Assembly (NCBI RefSeq): GCF_007667425.1
Contig: NZ_VDRC01000002.1
Coordinates: 707,072-771,071, forward strand
Source: Microbacterium sp. 1.5R
Lineage (GTDB): Bacteria; Actinomycetota; Actinomycetes; Actinomycetales; Microbacteriaceae
Length of the DNA: 64,000 bases
Reading direction: 5' to 3'
The position numbers and the translations under genes were made by a program. Below are positions 8,654 through 17,831 of this stretch, one piece after another. The number at the start of each line of letters is the position of its first letter. The stretch's first letter is position 1. The notes under the pieces were generated by a model. It worked only from the letters and a program-made list of their open reading frames with translations, was not told the origin of the DNA and made no database searches.

Positions 8654-9258
8654 TCACAGTGCTCGTCGTGGACGACCATGCGATGGTCCGCGAGGGCCTC
8701 GCCTCGGTGCTCGCCGCCGACGGCGACATCTCGGTGGTGGGTGCCGCAGCCACCGGAGCCGAAGCGGTGCGTCTCGCGGCGGAGCTGCGCCCCGACGTCG
8801 TCGTGATGGATCTGTCGATGCCGGTCATGGACGGAATCGAGGCGACGAAGGCCGTGCGGGAGGAGGTCGCAGGAACCCGCGTTCTCGTCCTCACCTCGTT
8901 CACCGAGCGCGATCGGGTGCGGCGGGCGATCGACGCCGGCGCCACGGGTTATCAGCTGAAGGATGCCGAGCCCGCCGACCTCCGTGCCGCGGTGCGCTCG
9001 GTGCATGCAGGTCACGCGCCCCTCGATCCGCGTATCGCCGGCGTCCTCCTCTCGGCGGATCGACCGGCATCGGGGCTGAGCGTCCGCGAGCGCGAGGTCC
9101 TGCGTCTCGTCGCCGAGGGGCTCGCGAACAAGCAGATCGCCGCCTCTCTCGGCATCGCCGAGCGCACGGTGAAGGCGCATCTCGGCAGCGTGTTCCGGCA
9201 GATCGGAGTGGCCGACCGCACGAGCGCGGCGCTCTGGGCCCGCGACAACCTCGACTGA
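8650..9258 (+). CDS. NarL/FixJ-family response regulator
   Basis: Two-domain response regulator of 202 aa. The receiver domain carries the acidic pair VVDDH, the phosphoacceptor Asp54 in VVMDLSMPVMDG, the conserved Thr/Ser of LVLTSF, and the lysine in YQLKD. The C-terminal LuxR-type helix-turn-helix, about residues 138-200, reads LSVREREVLRLVAEG and ANKQIAASLGIAERTVKAHL. It is the cognate partner of the upstream kinase, whose gene it overlaps by 4 nt. The inverted repeats at 6643-6699 are a reasonable candidate binding site, implying autoregulation. Confidence 0.94.
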   Translation: MITVLVVDDHAMVREGLASVLAADGDISVVGAAATGAEAVRLAAELRPDVVVMDLSMPVMDGIEATKAVREEVAGTRVLVLTSFTERDRVRRAIDAGATGYQLKDAEPADLRAAVRSVHAGHAPLDPRIAGVLLSADRPASGLSVREREVLRLVAEGLANKQIAASLGIAERTVKAHLGSVFRQIGVADRTSAALWARDNLD

Positions 9259-9349
9259 TATGCAGCAGCAGATGCAGTGACCGGGACCCGGGGATCGCGT
9301 TCTCGCCCGTCCGTGGATCTCGGAACTCGAGAAGTGCACGTGGACGACG

Positions 9350-9377
9350 AAGACCCCGCCCGAATGGGCGGGGTCTT
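9350..9377. terminator. Bidirectional terminator between regulator gene and tRNA-Arg
   Basis: Perfect 12-bp GC-rich stem (AAGACCCCGCCC/GGGCGGGGTCTT) with a GAAT loop. It lies downstream of both the response-regulator gene and the convergent tRNA. Confidence 0.88.
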
Positions 9378-9391
9378 GTCGTGGTGTTCCG

Positions 9392-9464
9392 TGCCCCCGA
9401 CAGGAGTCGAACCTGCGACCTACGGTACCGGAAACCGGCGCTCTATCCACTGAGCTACGGAGGC
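9392..9464 (-). tRNA. tRNA-Arg (anticodon CCG)
   Basis: A 73-nt cloverleaf folds fully. The acceptor GCCTCCG pairs with CGGGGGC with discriminator A73, the D-stem is GCTC/GAGC, the anticodon loop is TTCCGGT with CCG at 34-36, and the T-arm is GCAGG-TTCGACT-CCTGT. Only the first anticodon-stem pair (C27-U43) is mismatched. CCA is not encoded. It reads the CGG codon and lies 0.9 kb from argS, the synthetase that charges it. Confidence 0.95.
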
Positions 9465-9480
9465 GTACCGAACGACGATA

Positions 9481-10287
9481 TCACTGCTCGGCGGTGGGCT
9501 CCGACCCGGCCTCCGTCACGGGCGCGTCGCCGAGTTCGGACAACGCCGCGGCCACCTTCTCGGCGAGGTACCGGTGCCCGTCGGTGGACGGATGCTTGCG
9601 CCCGACCTCCACGTCGATGACCGAGAGGTAGTTCTGGTCGGTGATCCAGTTCTGGGAGACGGGGGAGATGTACCACCACCCACGTGCGGCGGCGAGCTCC
9701 GACAGGTCGCTGTCGATGCGGGCGGTGCCGGCGCCGACGGGGAGCTCGTGCGGAGCGGGGCCGAGGATCACGATGGTGGCCGCCGGGTACTTCGCGGCCA
9801 TGGCGTCCCACGCCGCATTCACGGCATCCCGGTATCCGGCGGCGCCCTGCTTCCGATCGTTGATGGAGCCCTGCAGGATGATCAGGTCCGGGTCGAGTGC
9901 GGGGTCGAGAGCGGCGATGCGCTCGCCGAAGGCCGGGCCGTCTATGCCCGGTTTCAGGTAGCCGCTCCCACGCACGCCGTTCACGATCGTCTCGCCGTCG
10001 AGCAGGTCGGCGAGCACGTAGGCGTATCCCTCCGTCGGCACGGTCGCGGCGGATCCGTACGTCCACGAATCGCCGAACACGAGCACGGTGGGGTGCTCGG
10101 GCAGCGCCAGCGGAGCGGGGGCGACAGCGACGACGTCATCGCCCGCAGGGGCAGCGCCGATGGGGTCCGTCGACGGCGTTCCGGTCCATGGTCGCCACAC
10201 CCCGAGAGCGACGGCCGCGACCGCGAGGATGACGGCGACGACGACCCCTGCGACGGGCAGGCGACGACGGGCGGAGGCGGGCTGCAT
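9481..10287 (-). CDS. SGNH/GDSL-family hydrolase, membrane-anchored
   Basis: Predicted esterase or lipase of the SGNH superfamily, 268 aa. An N-terminal anchor or signal (residues about 11-31, following SARRR) places the catalytic domain outside the membrane. Block I is VFGDSWTYG with nucleophile Ser74, a block III-like GSIND follows, and the His/Asp block V is STDGHRYLAEK near residue 236. The substrate is unknown; related actinobacterial enzymes act on acyl or acetyl groups of cell-envelope glycans. It is divergent from argS with 70 bp between the starts. Confidence 0.85.
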   Translation of the reverse strand: MQPASARRRLPVAGVVVAVILAVAAVALGVWRPWTGTPSTDPIGAAPAGDDVVAVAPAPLALPEHPTVLVFGDSWTYGSAATVPTEGYAYVLADLLDGETIVNGVRGSGYLKPGIDGPAFGERIAALDPALDPDLIILQGSINDRKQGAAGYRDAVNAAWDAMAAKYPAATIVILGPAPHELPVGAGTARIDSDLSELAAARGWWYISPVSQNWITDQNYLSVIDVEVGRKHPSTDGHRYLAEKVAAALSELGDAPVTEAGSEPTAEQ

Positions 10288-10342
10288 GGCATGACTGTAG
10301 ATCACGTTCCGTCCGGCGCAAATTCGATCGTGCGACGCGCCG

Positions 10343-10348
10343 TAAACT
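10343..10348 (+). promoter_or_regulatory. Candidate argS -10
   Basis: TAAACT lies 9 nt before the argS ATG, with GGGAG in the spacer. Transcription would begin at or just before the start codon. Confidence 0.45.
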
Positions 10349-10357
10349 GGGAGCTCT

Positions 10358-12022
10358 ATGACTCCTAAAACGCTCGCCGAAGCCCTCCTCGCCGTCCTCG
10401 CACCGATCGCCGAGGAACGACGCCCCGGCGAGTCGCTTCCCGTCGCCGCGGCCGACATCGTCTTCGAGCGCCCGCGCAACCGCGAGCATGGTGACTGGGC
10501 GTCGAACATCGCGATGCGCCTCGCGAAGCAGCTGGGCACGAACCCCCGTGAGCTCGCCCAGCAGATCGCCGACGGTCTGGCCCGCGTCGAAGGCGTCGAG
10601 AGCGCCGAGGTGGCGGGTCCCGGATTCATCAACATCCGCCTCGGTGCTGCGGCTGCCGGCGCGCTCGCGAAGGTCATCGTCGATGCAGGCACCGCCTACG
10701 GCACGAACGACTCGCAGGCCGGTCAGAGCATCAACATCGAGTTCGTCAGCGCGAACCCCACCGGCCCACTGCACATAGGGCACACGCGCTGGGCGGCGCT
10801 CGGCGACGCGATCGCCCGGGTGCTCGAAGCCTCGGGTGCGACGGTCGCCCGCGAGTACTACATCAACGACGCGGGCGTGCAGATGGAGCGCTTCGCGCAT
10901 TCCGTGCTCGCAGCCGCCAAGGGCGAGCCGACCCCGGAGGGCGGGTACGCCGGAAGCTACATCGGCGACCTCGCCGCCCGGGTGCTGGCCGCGCGCCCCG
11001 ATCTGCTCGAGCTCGCAGACGACGAGCAGGTGCTCGTGACGCGCGAGCTCGCCTACGAGTTCCAGCTCGCGGAGCAGAAGGAATCGCTCGCGAAGTTCAA
11101 CGTCGAGTTCGACGTCTGGTTCTCGGAGCGCCGTCTGCACGCGAAGGATGCGAGCGGTCTCAGCCTCGTCGACCGTGCGGTCGACCGGCTGCGCGAGCAG
11201 GGACACGTCTTCGACGAAGAGGGCGCCGTCTGGGTGCGCACCACCGACTTCGGAGACGATAAGGACCGCGTGATCCGTCGCTCTAACGGCGAATACACCT
11301 ACTTCGCGGCGGACGCCGCCTACTACCTCGACAAGGGCGACCGCGGCTTCGAGTACAAGCTCTACCTGCTCGGTGCCGACCACCACGGCTACGTGCACCG
11401 TCTGAAGGCGATCGCCGGTGCGGCAGGGGAGGACCCCGCGAAGAACGTCGAGGTGCTCATCGGTCAGCTCGTCTCGATCGGCGGCGCTCGCCTCAGCAAG
11501 CGCGCCGGGAACATCATCGAGATGGACGACCTGCGCGAATGGCTCGGGACGGATGCGCTGCGCTACTCGCTCGAGCGTTCGCCCGCCGACTCGCCGCTCG
11601 CTCTGGACCCCGAGCTGCTGCAGAAGCGCAGCAACGACAATCCGGTCTTCTACGTGCAGTACGCCCACGCTCGCACGCACAACGTCGGCCGGAACGCCGC
11701 CGACTCGGGCGTCGACCGGTCGGACTTCGCTCCCGAGACCCTCACGCACGAGACCGAGGGCGCCCTGCTCGGCGCGCTGCAGGAGTTCCCGCGCGTCGTG
11801 GCGTTCGCCGCGGAGGTGCGCGAGCCGCACCGTGTGGCTCGTTACCTCGAGGAGCTCGCCGGCCTCTACCACCGCTGGTACGACAACTGCCGCGTGATCC
11901 CGCTGGGGGACGACCCGGTCGAGAGCGTGCACCGCACGCGGCTGTGGCTCAACGACGCGACGGGGCAGGTGCTCCGCAACGGCCTGCAGCTGCTCGGAGT
12001 CTCCGCGCCGGAACGCATGTGA
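10358..12022 (+). CDS. argS: Arginyl-tRNA synthetase
   Basis: Class I synthetase charging tRNA-Arg, 554 aa, full length for the bacterial family. The N-terminal Add1 domain is followed by the catalytic core with the HIGH motif in [17 protein letters not shown] and the KMSKS equivalent [10 protein letters not shown]. The C-terminal anticodon-binding DALR domain ends [14 protein letters not shown]. The ATG has GGGAG upstream. It heads the conserved actinobacterial block argS-lysA-hom-thrB-rho, here interrupted by two unrelated membrane-protein genes, and its cognate tRNA-Arg(CCG) lies nearby. Confidence 0.97.
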   Translation: MTPKTLAEALLAVLAPIAEERRPGESLPVAAADIVFERPRNREHGDWASNIAMRLAKQLGTNPRELAQQIADGLARVEGVESAEVAGPGFINIRLGAAAAGALAKVIVDAGTAYGTNDSQAGQSINIEFVSANPTGPLHIGHTRWAALGDAIARVLEASGATVAREYYINDAGVQMERFAHSVLAAAKGEPTPEGGYAGSYIGDLAARVLAARPDLLELADDEQVLVTRELAYEFQLAEQKESLAKFNVEFDVWFSERRLHAKDASGLSLVDRAVDRLREQGHVFDEEGAVWVRTTDFGDDKDRVIRRSNGEYTYFAADAAYYLDKGDRGFEYKLYLLGADHHGYVHRLKAIAGAAGEDPAKNVEVLIGQLVSIGGARLSKRAGNIIEMDDLREWLGTDALRYSLERSPADSPLALDPELLQKRSNDNPVFYVQYAHARTHNVGRNAADSGVDRSDFAPETLTHETEGALLGALQEFPRVVAFAAEVREPHRVARYLEELAGLYHRWYDNCRVIPLGDDPVESVHRTRLWLNDATGQVLRNGLQLLGVSAPERM

Positions 12023-12062
12023 CACCGGTCGGCCGTCCTCCGATATACGGCAGGATGGCAGC

Positions 12063-12914
12063 ATGAGCGACGACAACCACACCCTGCCGTACCCGGAGGC
12101 CGACTCGCAGCATCCGACGCTCGTGATCCCCGGCGGAGCGGACGGGACGGATGCAGCGGTCGCGCCGCGTCGTCGTCGCCGCTGGCCCTGGGTGCTCGTG
12201 ATCGTCGTGGTGGTGCTGGCTCTGCTCGTCGTCGCCGCGGAGTTCATCGCTCGCGCCGTGCTCCCCGGCGTCGTCCGCTCGCTCGTCATCGAGCAGCTCG
12301 ATCTCCCGACCGACCAGCAGATGGAGGTCGAGGCCGACGGCATCCTGCTCCCGCAGCTCATCGGCGGGCGCCTCGACACCCTTCACCTCTCGACCGATTC
12401 CGTCACGCTCCAGGGCATCACCGGCGCGGTGGACGTCACCGCATCCGGCGTGCCGCTGCGCGGCGGTGATCTCGCGGGCGCCGACGGCACCATCCGCATC
12501 GACGAGTCGCAGTTCACGACCCTGGTGGGGCGTACCGACCTGCCCGTCGACGAGGTCACCCTGGACGCGCCGAACGCGACCGTCTCGGGATCCGTCACGG
12601 TGCTCGGCATCGCGATCCCGGTCTCCCTCACGGTCACGCCAGGAGTGGCGGAGGGCGACCTCGAGCTGACGCCGGTCGGACTCACGATCGGCGGACTGCA
12701 GGTGGACGCCGATCAGGTCGGCTCGTCCCTGGGATCCCTCGGAGAGGACATCACCAGGACGCAGCGTGTGTGCATCGCCGATCAGCTGCCGGCCGGGATC
12801 ACGATCACCGGGCTGCAGATCGACGGAAGCGAAGCGGTGATCGATGTGGACGTCGACGGCGCGATCGCCACCGACGCCACCCTGCTCGACAACGGCGTCT
12901 GCCCGCGCGGCTGA
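12063..12914 (+). CDS. DUF2993 / LmeA-like phospholipid-binding protein
   Basis: Single-pass membrane protein of 283 aa. A disordered N-terminus of about 37 residues and a basic cluster RRRRR precede one transmembrane helix (about 42-65). The remainder is an extracytoplasmic beta-rich domain with the pattern of DUF2993 (VEADGILLPQLIGGRLDTL; DVTASGVPLRGGDL). The mycobacterial relative LmeA is an envelope lipid-binding protein involved in lipomannan maturation; the role here is inferred from family. The gene lies 40 nt after argS, and a CAGGAT hexamer 6 nt before the ATG could be a weak leaderless -10 of its own. Confidence 0.75.
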   Translation: MSDDNHTLPYPEADSQHPTLVIPGGADGTDAAVAPRRRRRWPWVLVIVVVVLALLVVAAEFIARAVLPGVVRSLVIEQLDLPTDQQMEVEADGILLPQLIGGRLDTLHLSTDSVTLQGITGAVDVTASGVPLRGGDLAGADGTIRIDESQFTTLVGRTDLPVDEVTLDAPNATVSGSVTVLGIAIPVSLTVTPGVAEGDLELTPVGLTIGGLQVDADQVGSSLGSLGEDITRTQRVCIADQLPAGITITGLQIDGSEAVIDVDVDGAIATDATLLDNGVCPRG

Positions 12915-12933
12915 CACCCGGCCCTCCGGTCGG

Positions 12934-13974
12934 TCAGCGCGCCTCGCGCTCGGCTTCCTGCGCCCTGCGCAGCTCGGCCGTCGCGATCGCCACGTCGACC
13001 TCCGCCCGCTGCACGCGGCGCTGCGGGAAGGTCGTCGCGCCGAAACGCGCACGGACCCGGTCATGGCGCTCCTCCTCGGAAGTGACGATGAACGCGCTCG
13101 AGATGAGGATGACTTGGGTCGACAGGTTGAGCCAGATGAGCAGCGCCAGCAGCGAGGCGAAAGAGGCGAGCAACGGGTTGCTCGTGGCGCCGCCGACGAA
13201 GAGGCTCGACAGCTGCTGCAGCACGACGAGGCCTGCGCCGCCCACGATCGCACCGGTCCACAGCGATTTCGCCGACGCCTTCACACCGGAGAGGACCCGG
13301 AAGACCCCGGCGATCAGCACGGTGTCGAGCGCGAAGACGATCAGCACCGAGGCGATCCCGATGATCCACGTCGCGGCGGCCGAGTCGTCGGCGATCCCCA
13401 GCAGCCCGGAGATCCACGAGATCCCGATCCGGCTCACGAACGTGACGCCGGCCGCGGTGACGAAGAGACCGCCGATGCCGATGGCGAGCAGGAGGTTGCG
13501 CAGCATCACCCAGATGAACAGGACGTCGTCGTGCGACGTGCCCGCGACGACGCGGATGGCGGTGCGGAGCGAGCCCACCGCCGCCAGCGCCGAACCCAGC
13601 AGGGCGACCGCGGAGACGATGCCCGCTACCGAGAGTGAGATCGGCTCACGCAGGTCGTCCGGGTTGATCACGCCGCCCTCGCCGATGAGGCCGGGAACGA
13701 CCGACTGCACGGCATCGATGATGGCCCTCCAGGCATCCGGGTTGCCTGCGAGCCACAGCGCGGCGATCGAGAACCCGAGCAGCACGGCCGCGAAGACGCT
13801 GAACAGAGCGCGGTACGTCACGCTGTCCGCGAGCATCGGGCCTCGTCGCTCGGAGTAGAGGAGGAACGACCGCACGGCGCGTCGCTGCAGCGCCCATCGG
13901 ATGGCGCCCGCGCTCACGCGCTGGATGAACCCGGGCCGGGCGTCGTCAGGGGCAGGGGTCTCTGAACTCGTCAC
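12934..13974 (-). CDS. YihY/BrkB-family inner-membrane protein
   Basis: Polytopic membrane protein of 346 aa with about six hydrophobic helices. It has YihY-family features: RGPMLADSVTYRALFSVFAAV in the first segment, a long loop with ALLGSALAAVGSLRTAIRVV, and SLWTGAIVGGAGLVVLQQL with LLIWLNLSTQVILISSAF near the end. The family was once called RNase BN, which is wrong for these proteins; the function is unknown. Start is GTG with a TAGGGT hexamer exactly 6 nt upstream. It is divergent from lysA and convergent with the DUF2993 gene, so it breaks the argS-lysA block. Confidence 0.87.
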   Translation of the reverse strand: MTSSETPAPDDARPGFIQRVSAGAIRWALQRRAVRSFLLYSERRGPMLADSVTYRALFSVFAAVLLGFSIAALWLAGNPDAWRAIIDAVQSVVPGLIGEGGVINPDDLREPISLSVAGIVSAVALLGSALAAVGSLRTAIRVVAGTSHDDVLFIWVMLRNLLLAIGIGGLFVTAAGVTFVSRIGISWISGLLGIADDSAAATWIIGIASVLIVFALDTVLIAGVFRVLSGVKASAKSLWTGAIVGGAGLVVLQQLSSLFVGGATSNPLLASFASLLALLIWLNLSTQVILISSAFIVTSEEERHDRVRARFGATTFPQRRVQRAEVDVAIATAELRRAQEAEREAR

Positions 13975-13980
13975 GTGTTC

Positions 13981-14010
13981 ACCCTATGAGCCCTGGAGCA
14001 GGGCTCCCAA
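13981..14010 (-). promoter_or_regulatory. yihY-like gene promoter with overlapping inverted repeat
   Basis: Minus-strand -35 TTGGGA (14005-14010), 18-nt spacer, -10 TAGGGT (13981-13986), then 6 nt to the GTG. A perfect 7-bp inverted repeat GAGCCCT/AGGGCTC (13988-14006) fills the spacer and could be an operator. Confidence 0.6.
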
Positions 14011-14058
14011 GGGGTTGACGCGGAGAGTCCCATGACGGGCGCGGCATGGAGGGTGCCC

Positions 14059-14064
14059 TAGAAT
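14059..14064 (+). promoter_or_regulatory. lysA -10 candidate
   Basis: TAGAAT, a close match to the -10 consensus, 57 nt before the lysA TTG. No convincing -35. A 12-codon frame (14080-14118) ends 3 nt before the lysA start; its significance is unclear. Confidence 0.5.
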
Positions 14065-14121
14065 CGGGGTCAACTCGCCGTGCCCGCTCCGGCCCGAGAC
14101 CCGCCCCACGATTGGTGATCC

Positions 14122-15534
14122 TTGCTTTCCCCTGCCGACTCGCCCGCCCCGGAATGGCTCGTCGCCCCCGACGACGCCAACGATCTCGCGACGGAGGTCT
14201 GGCCGGCGTCGGCGGCCCGTGACGGCGACGGTGCGATCACTCTCGCCGGGATTCCGGCCACCGCCCTCGCGCAGACCTACGGCACCCCGCTGCTCGTGAT
14301 CGACGAGGACCAGGTCCGCGCCCGGGCCCGTTCCTTCCGCATCGCGTTCGACCGAGCGGCCGCCGACAACGGCACGACCGCTCAGGTGTACTACGCGGGC
14401 AAGGCGTTCCTGTGCACCTCCGTGGCCCGCTGGGTCGTCGACGAGGGACTCCGCATCGACGTGTGCACCGGCGGCGAGCTCGAGGTCGCCCTCGCGGCGG
14501 GTGTCGCCCCTGCGTCACTCGGCTTCCACGGCAACAACAAGTCGGTGGCCGAGCTCGAACGCGCCGTCGAGGTGGGCATCGGCACGATCATCGTCGACAG
14601 CGCGATCGAGATCGAGCGCCTCGCGGCGATCGTGGCACGCACCGACTCGACGCAGCGCGTTCTGGTGCGCGTCATCAGCGGGGTGCACGCCGAGACGCAC
14701 GAGTTCCTCGCGACGGCGCACGAGGACCAGAAGTTCGGCTTCCCGCTCGCCGAGGCCGAGGAGGCCGTCGCGCGCATCCGCGAGATCGACGGTCTGGACT
14801 TCGCCGGGCTGCACTGCCACATCGGCTCGCAGATCTTCGGCGTCGCCGGGTTCCGCGAGTCGGCATCACGAGTCCTCGAGCTGCACGCGTCGCTGCTCGA
14901 GGGCGGCCCGGTGCCCCTGCTCAACCTCGGCGGCGGCTTCGGCATCGCCTACACGCGCGTCGACGACCCGACCCCCATCGAGACCCTGGCCGCCGAGATC
15001 GTCGCGGCCGTGGCCGAGGGGTGCGCCGCGCGCGGCATCCCGATGCCGGCTCTCTCGTTCGAGCCGGGGCGCGCGATCGTCGGCACCGCGGGCGTCACGC
15101 TCTACGAGGTCGGCACGACCAAGGACGTCGAGCTGGGGTCCGACGTCGTCCGGCGCTATCTCAGCGTCGACGGGGGGATGAGCGACAACGCGCGCCCCGC
15201 ACTGTACGGTGCGCAGTTCTCCGCTCGTCTGGCTTCGCGTGAAGGGGTGGGCGCCCCGCAGCTCAGCCGCGTCGTCGGCAAGCACTGCGAATCCGGCGAC
15301 ATCGTCGTCGAACACGAGTATCTCCCCGACGACGTCGTACCGGGCGACCTGCTGGCCGTGCCGGTGACCGGCGCCTACTGCGCGTCGCTCGCGAGCAACT
15401 ACAACCACGTGCCCCGACCCCCGATCGTCGCCGTGCGCGACGGTCGGTCCACGGTGATCGTGCGGGGCGAGACGATCGCCGACATCCTGTCCCGCGACGC
15501 CGGGATCCCCTCGGCGGACGCCGAGCGTGCGTGA
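14122..15534 (+). CDS. lysA: Diaminopimelate decarboxylase
   Basis: PLP enzyme that decarboxylates meso-diaminopimelate to L-lysine, 470 aa, fold type III. The PLP lysine is Lys94 in VYYAGKAFLCTSVARWV. Other landmarks are GLHCHIGSQIFG, the phosphate-binding LLNLGGGFGIAYTR, SFEPGRAIVGTAG and KHCESGDIVVEHEYLP. The start appears to be TTG, because the sequence after it (PEWLVAPDDANDLATEVWP) matches the conserved N-terminus of actinobacterial LysA and no in-frame ATG or GTG precedes it. Lysine made here also feeds peptidoglycan in lysine-type walls. It is followed by hom and thrB, the threonine branch of the aspartate family. Confidence 0.95.
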   Translation: MLSPADSPAPEWLVAPDDANDLATEVWPASAARDGDGAITLAGIPATALAQTYGTPLLVIDEDQVRARARSFRIAFDRAAADNGTTAQVYYAGKAFLCTSVARWVVDEGLRIDVCTGGELEVALAAGVAPASLGFHGNNKSVAELERAVEVGIGTIIVDSAIEIERLAAIVARTDSTQRVLVRVISGVHAETHEFLATAHEDQKFGFPLAEAEEAVARIREIDGLDFAGLHCHIGSQIFGVAGFRESASRVLELHASLLEGGPVPLLNLGGGFGIAYTRVDDPTPIETLAAEIVAAVAEGCAARGIPMPALSFEPGRAIVGTAGVTLYEVGTTKDVELGSDVVRRYLSVDGGMSDNARPALYGAQFSARLASREGVGAPQLSRVVGKHCESGDIVVEHEYLPDDVVPGDLLAVPVTGAYCASLASNYNHVPRPPIVAVRDGRSTVIVRGETIADILSRDAGIPSADAERA

Positions 15535-15591
15535 CCGGCACCGCGTCGGACGACACACAGCATCACCGATCCATCCTCCGAAGGAGAAGCA

Positions 15592-16899
15592 ATGACGACT
15601 GAGTACCGACGACTTCGGGTGGCGCTGCTGGGCGCAGGAGCGGTCGGCTCGCAGGTCGCCGCCCTTCTGCTGCGGCACGGCGACGAGCTCGCCGACCGCG
15701 CGGGCGCCGCGCTCGAGCTGGCTGGTATCGCCGTGCGCGACGTCGACGCCCCTCGTGACGTCGATCTGCCGAAGGAGCTGTTCACGACCGACGCGGAGTC
15801 GCTCGTCCTCGGCGCCGACATCGTGATCGAGCTGATCGGCGGCATCGAGCCAGCGCGCACGAGCATCCTGCAGGCGATCGGCTCCGGAGCCGACGTCGTC
15901 ACCGCGAACAAGGCCCTGCTCGCCACGCACGGTCCGGAACTCTTCGAAGCCGCCGACCGCGTCGGCGCCTCGGTCTACTACGAGGCAGCGGCAGCCGGCG
16001 CCATCCCGATCATCCGTCCGCTGCGCGACTCTCTCGCCGGTGACCGAGTGGTGCGGATCATGGGCATCGTGAACGGCACCACCAACTACATCCTCGACCG
16101 GATGGAGACCGAGGGCGCCGACTTCGCCGAGGTGCTCGCCGACGCCCAGCGTCTCGGGTACGCCGAGGCCGACCCCACGGCGGACGTCGAGGGATACGAC
16201 GCCGCGCAGAAGGCCGCGATCCTCGCGAGTCTCGCCTTCCACACCGCCGTCCCGCTCGACGCCGTGCATCGCGAGGGCATCACGTCGATCACCGCGTCGA
16301 TGATCGACGAGGCCCGTTCCGCCGGGTTCGTCATCAAGCTGCTCGCGGTCTGCGAGCGCCTCGAGGCCGACGGCTCCGAATCGATCTCCGTCCGCGTGTA
16401 CCCGGCCCTCGTCCCGCAGTCGCACCCGCTCGCATCGGTGCACGGTGCGAACAACGCCGTGTTCGTCGAGGCCGAGGCAGCCGGTTCGCTGATGTTCTAC
16501 GGCGCGGGCGCCGGCGGCGTGCAGACTGCGTCGGCCGTGCTCGGGGACGTCGTCTCCGCGGCGCGTCGCCACATCGCCGGCGGCGTCGGAGTGGGGGAGT
16601 CGACCCGGGCCAACCTGCCGATCGTGCCGATCGGCCACGTCACCACCCGCTACCAGATCACCCTCGAGGTCAGCGACGCCCCCGGTGTCCTCGCCACCGT
16701 CGCCGGGACCCTCAGCGACGGCGGCGTCTCCGTGGCGACGGTCGTGCAGACCGTCGAGGGGGAGGCCGAGCCGACCGCCCGTCTCGTCATCGGCACCCAT
16801 CGTGCGACCGAGCAGGCGCTGAGCGCCACCGTCGACGCTCTCGCCGAGAGCGCCGTGGTGGAGGGCGTGGTCTCGGTGCTGCGCGTCGAGGGCGAGTGA
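15592..16899 (+). CDS. hom: Homoserine dehydrogenase
   Basis: NAD(P)-dependent reduction of aspartate semialdehyde to homoserine, 435 aa. It has the N-terminal Rossmann motif RVALLGAGAVGSQVAALL, the catalytic domain with VTANKALLATHG and IMGIVNGTTNYILDRM, and the substrate region ADPTADVEGYDAAQKAAILA. The C-terminal ACT domain (about 350-430; YQITLEVSDAPGVLATVAG) is the usual site of threonine feedback. The ATG has a good AAGGAG site. It lies 57 nt after lysA and overlaps thrB by 4 nt. Confidence 0.96.
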   Translation: MTTEYRRLRVALLGAGAVGSQVAALLLRHGDELADRAGAALELAGIAVRDVDAPRDVDLPKELFTTDAESLVLGADIVIELIGGIEPARTSILQAIGSGADVVTANKALLATHGPELFEAADRVGASVYYEAAAAGAIPIIRPLRDSLAGDRVVRIMGIVNGTTNYILDRMETEGADFAEVLADAQRLGYAEADPTADVEGYDAAQKAAILASLAFHTAVPLDAVHREGITSITASMIDEARSAGFVIKLLAVCERLEADGSESISVRVYPALVPQSHPLASVHGANNAVFVEAEAAGSLMFYGAGAGGVQTASAVLGDVVSAARRHIAGGVGVGESTRANLPIVPIGHVTTRYQITLEVSDAPGVLATVAGTLSDGGVSVATVVQTVEGEAEPTARLVIGTHRATEQALSATVDALAESAVVEGVVSVLRVEGE

Positions 16900-17831
16900 C
16901 GATGGGGCTCGGGCGCACCGTCGAGGTGACGGTCCCCGCGACCAGCGCGAACCTCGGTCCCGGCTTCGACACCCTCGGCCTCGCGCTGAGCATCTACGAC
17001 ACCCTCTCGGTCACCGAGCTCCCTGCGGGCGAGCTCGAGATCCAGGTGTCCGGATCCGGTGCGGAGGAGATCCCGCGCGACGCGTCGAACCTCATCGTCC
17101 GCACCATCGCCCACGTCTACGCCGATGTCGCGCGCGACATGCCCGGTCTGCGCATCGTCGCCGAGAACGGCGTGCCGCACGGTCGCGGGCTCGGCTCGTC
17201 CGGAGCGGCGGTGACCGCCGGCATCCTCGCGGCGAAGGGCCTGCTCGAGGGAGACGTCGCGATCGCGGATGCCGACATGCTGCGCCTCGCGACGGAGATC
17301 GAGGGCCACCCCGACAACGTCGCCCCCGCCCTCTTCGGCGGTCTCACGATCGCGTGGGTGGGCGAACGGGGACCCCAGCACAAGAAGCTGCTCGTGCATC
17401 GAGGCGTGTCGCCGCTCGTGCTCGTGCCGTCGTACACGATGTCGACGTCGAAGGCCCGTTCGCTGCAGCCGCCGCAGGTGTCGACCGCGGACGCCGTGTT
17501 CAACGTGTCGAGGTCTGCGCTGCTGATCGCGGCGCTCATGCAGAGCCCCGAACTGCTGCTGGATGCCACGGCCGACCGCCTCCACCAGGACTACCGTGCC
17601 GAGGCAATGCCCGAGACGCAGCGTCTCGTGCAGGCGCTCCGAGCCGCCGGCTTCGCGGCCGTCGTCTCGGGAGCCGGGCCGAGCGTGCTCGTCCTCGCGG
17701 ACGGTCCGGGCAGCCGTCAGGAGGCCGCCGAGCTCGCCGCGACGACCACCGACACCCCGTGGGACGCGCTCCTGCTCGCCGTCGACGTCCGTGGTGGTAC
17801 AGTGGGGAACCGAGCGGAGGGCTCCACGTAG
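16896..17831 (+). CDS. thrB: Homoserine kinase
   Basis: GHMP-family kinase that phosphorylates homoserine for threonine synthesis, 311 aa. Motif 1 is VPATSANLGPGFDTLGLAL, the ATP-binding GHMP loop is HGRGLGSSGAAVTAGIL, and the C-terminal glycine motif is AAVVSGAGPSVLVLA. The GTG at 16896 overlaps the hom stop codon (GTGA), implying translational coupling; an ATG two codons later is an alternative. thrC is not adjacent, so threonine synthase must be encoded elsewhere. The last codons overlap a likely promoter for rho. Confidence 0.95.
   Translation: MTMGLGRTVEVTVPATSANLGPGFDTLGLALSIYDTLSVTELPAGELEIQVSGSGAEEIPRDASNLIVRTIAHVYADVARDMPGLRIVAENGVPHGRGLGSSGAAVTAGILAAKGLLEGDVAIADADMLRLATEIEGHPDNVAPALFGGLTIAWVGERGPQHKKLLVHRGVSPLVLVPSYTMSTSKARSLQPPQVSTADAVFNVSRSALLIAALMQSPELLLDATADRLHQDYRAEAMPETQRLVQALRAAGFAAVVSGAGPSVLVLADGPGSRQEAAELAATTTDTPWDALLLAVDVRGGTVGNRAEGST

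Noticed and set aside
14080..14118. 12-codon leader peptide for lysA
   Set aside because: It contains no lysine codon, no alternative hairpins follow, and it is 16 nt from the -10; most likely chance.
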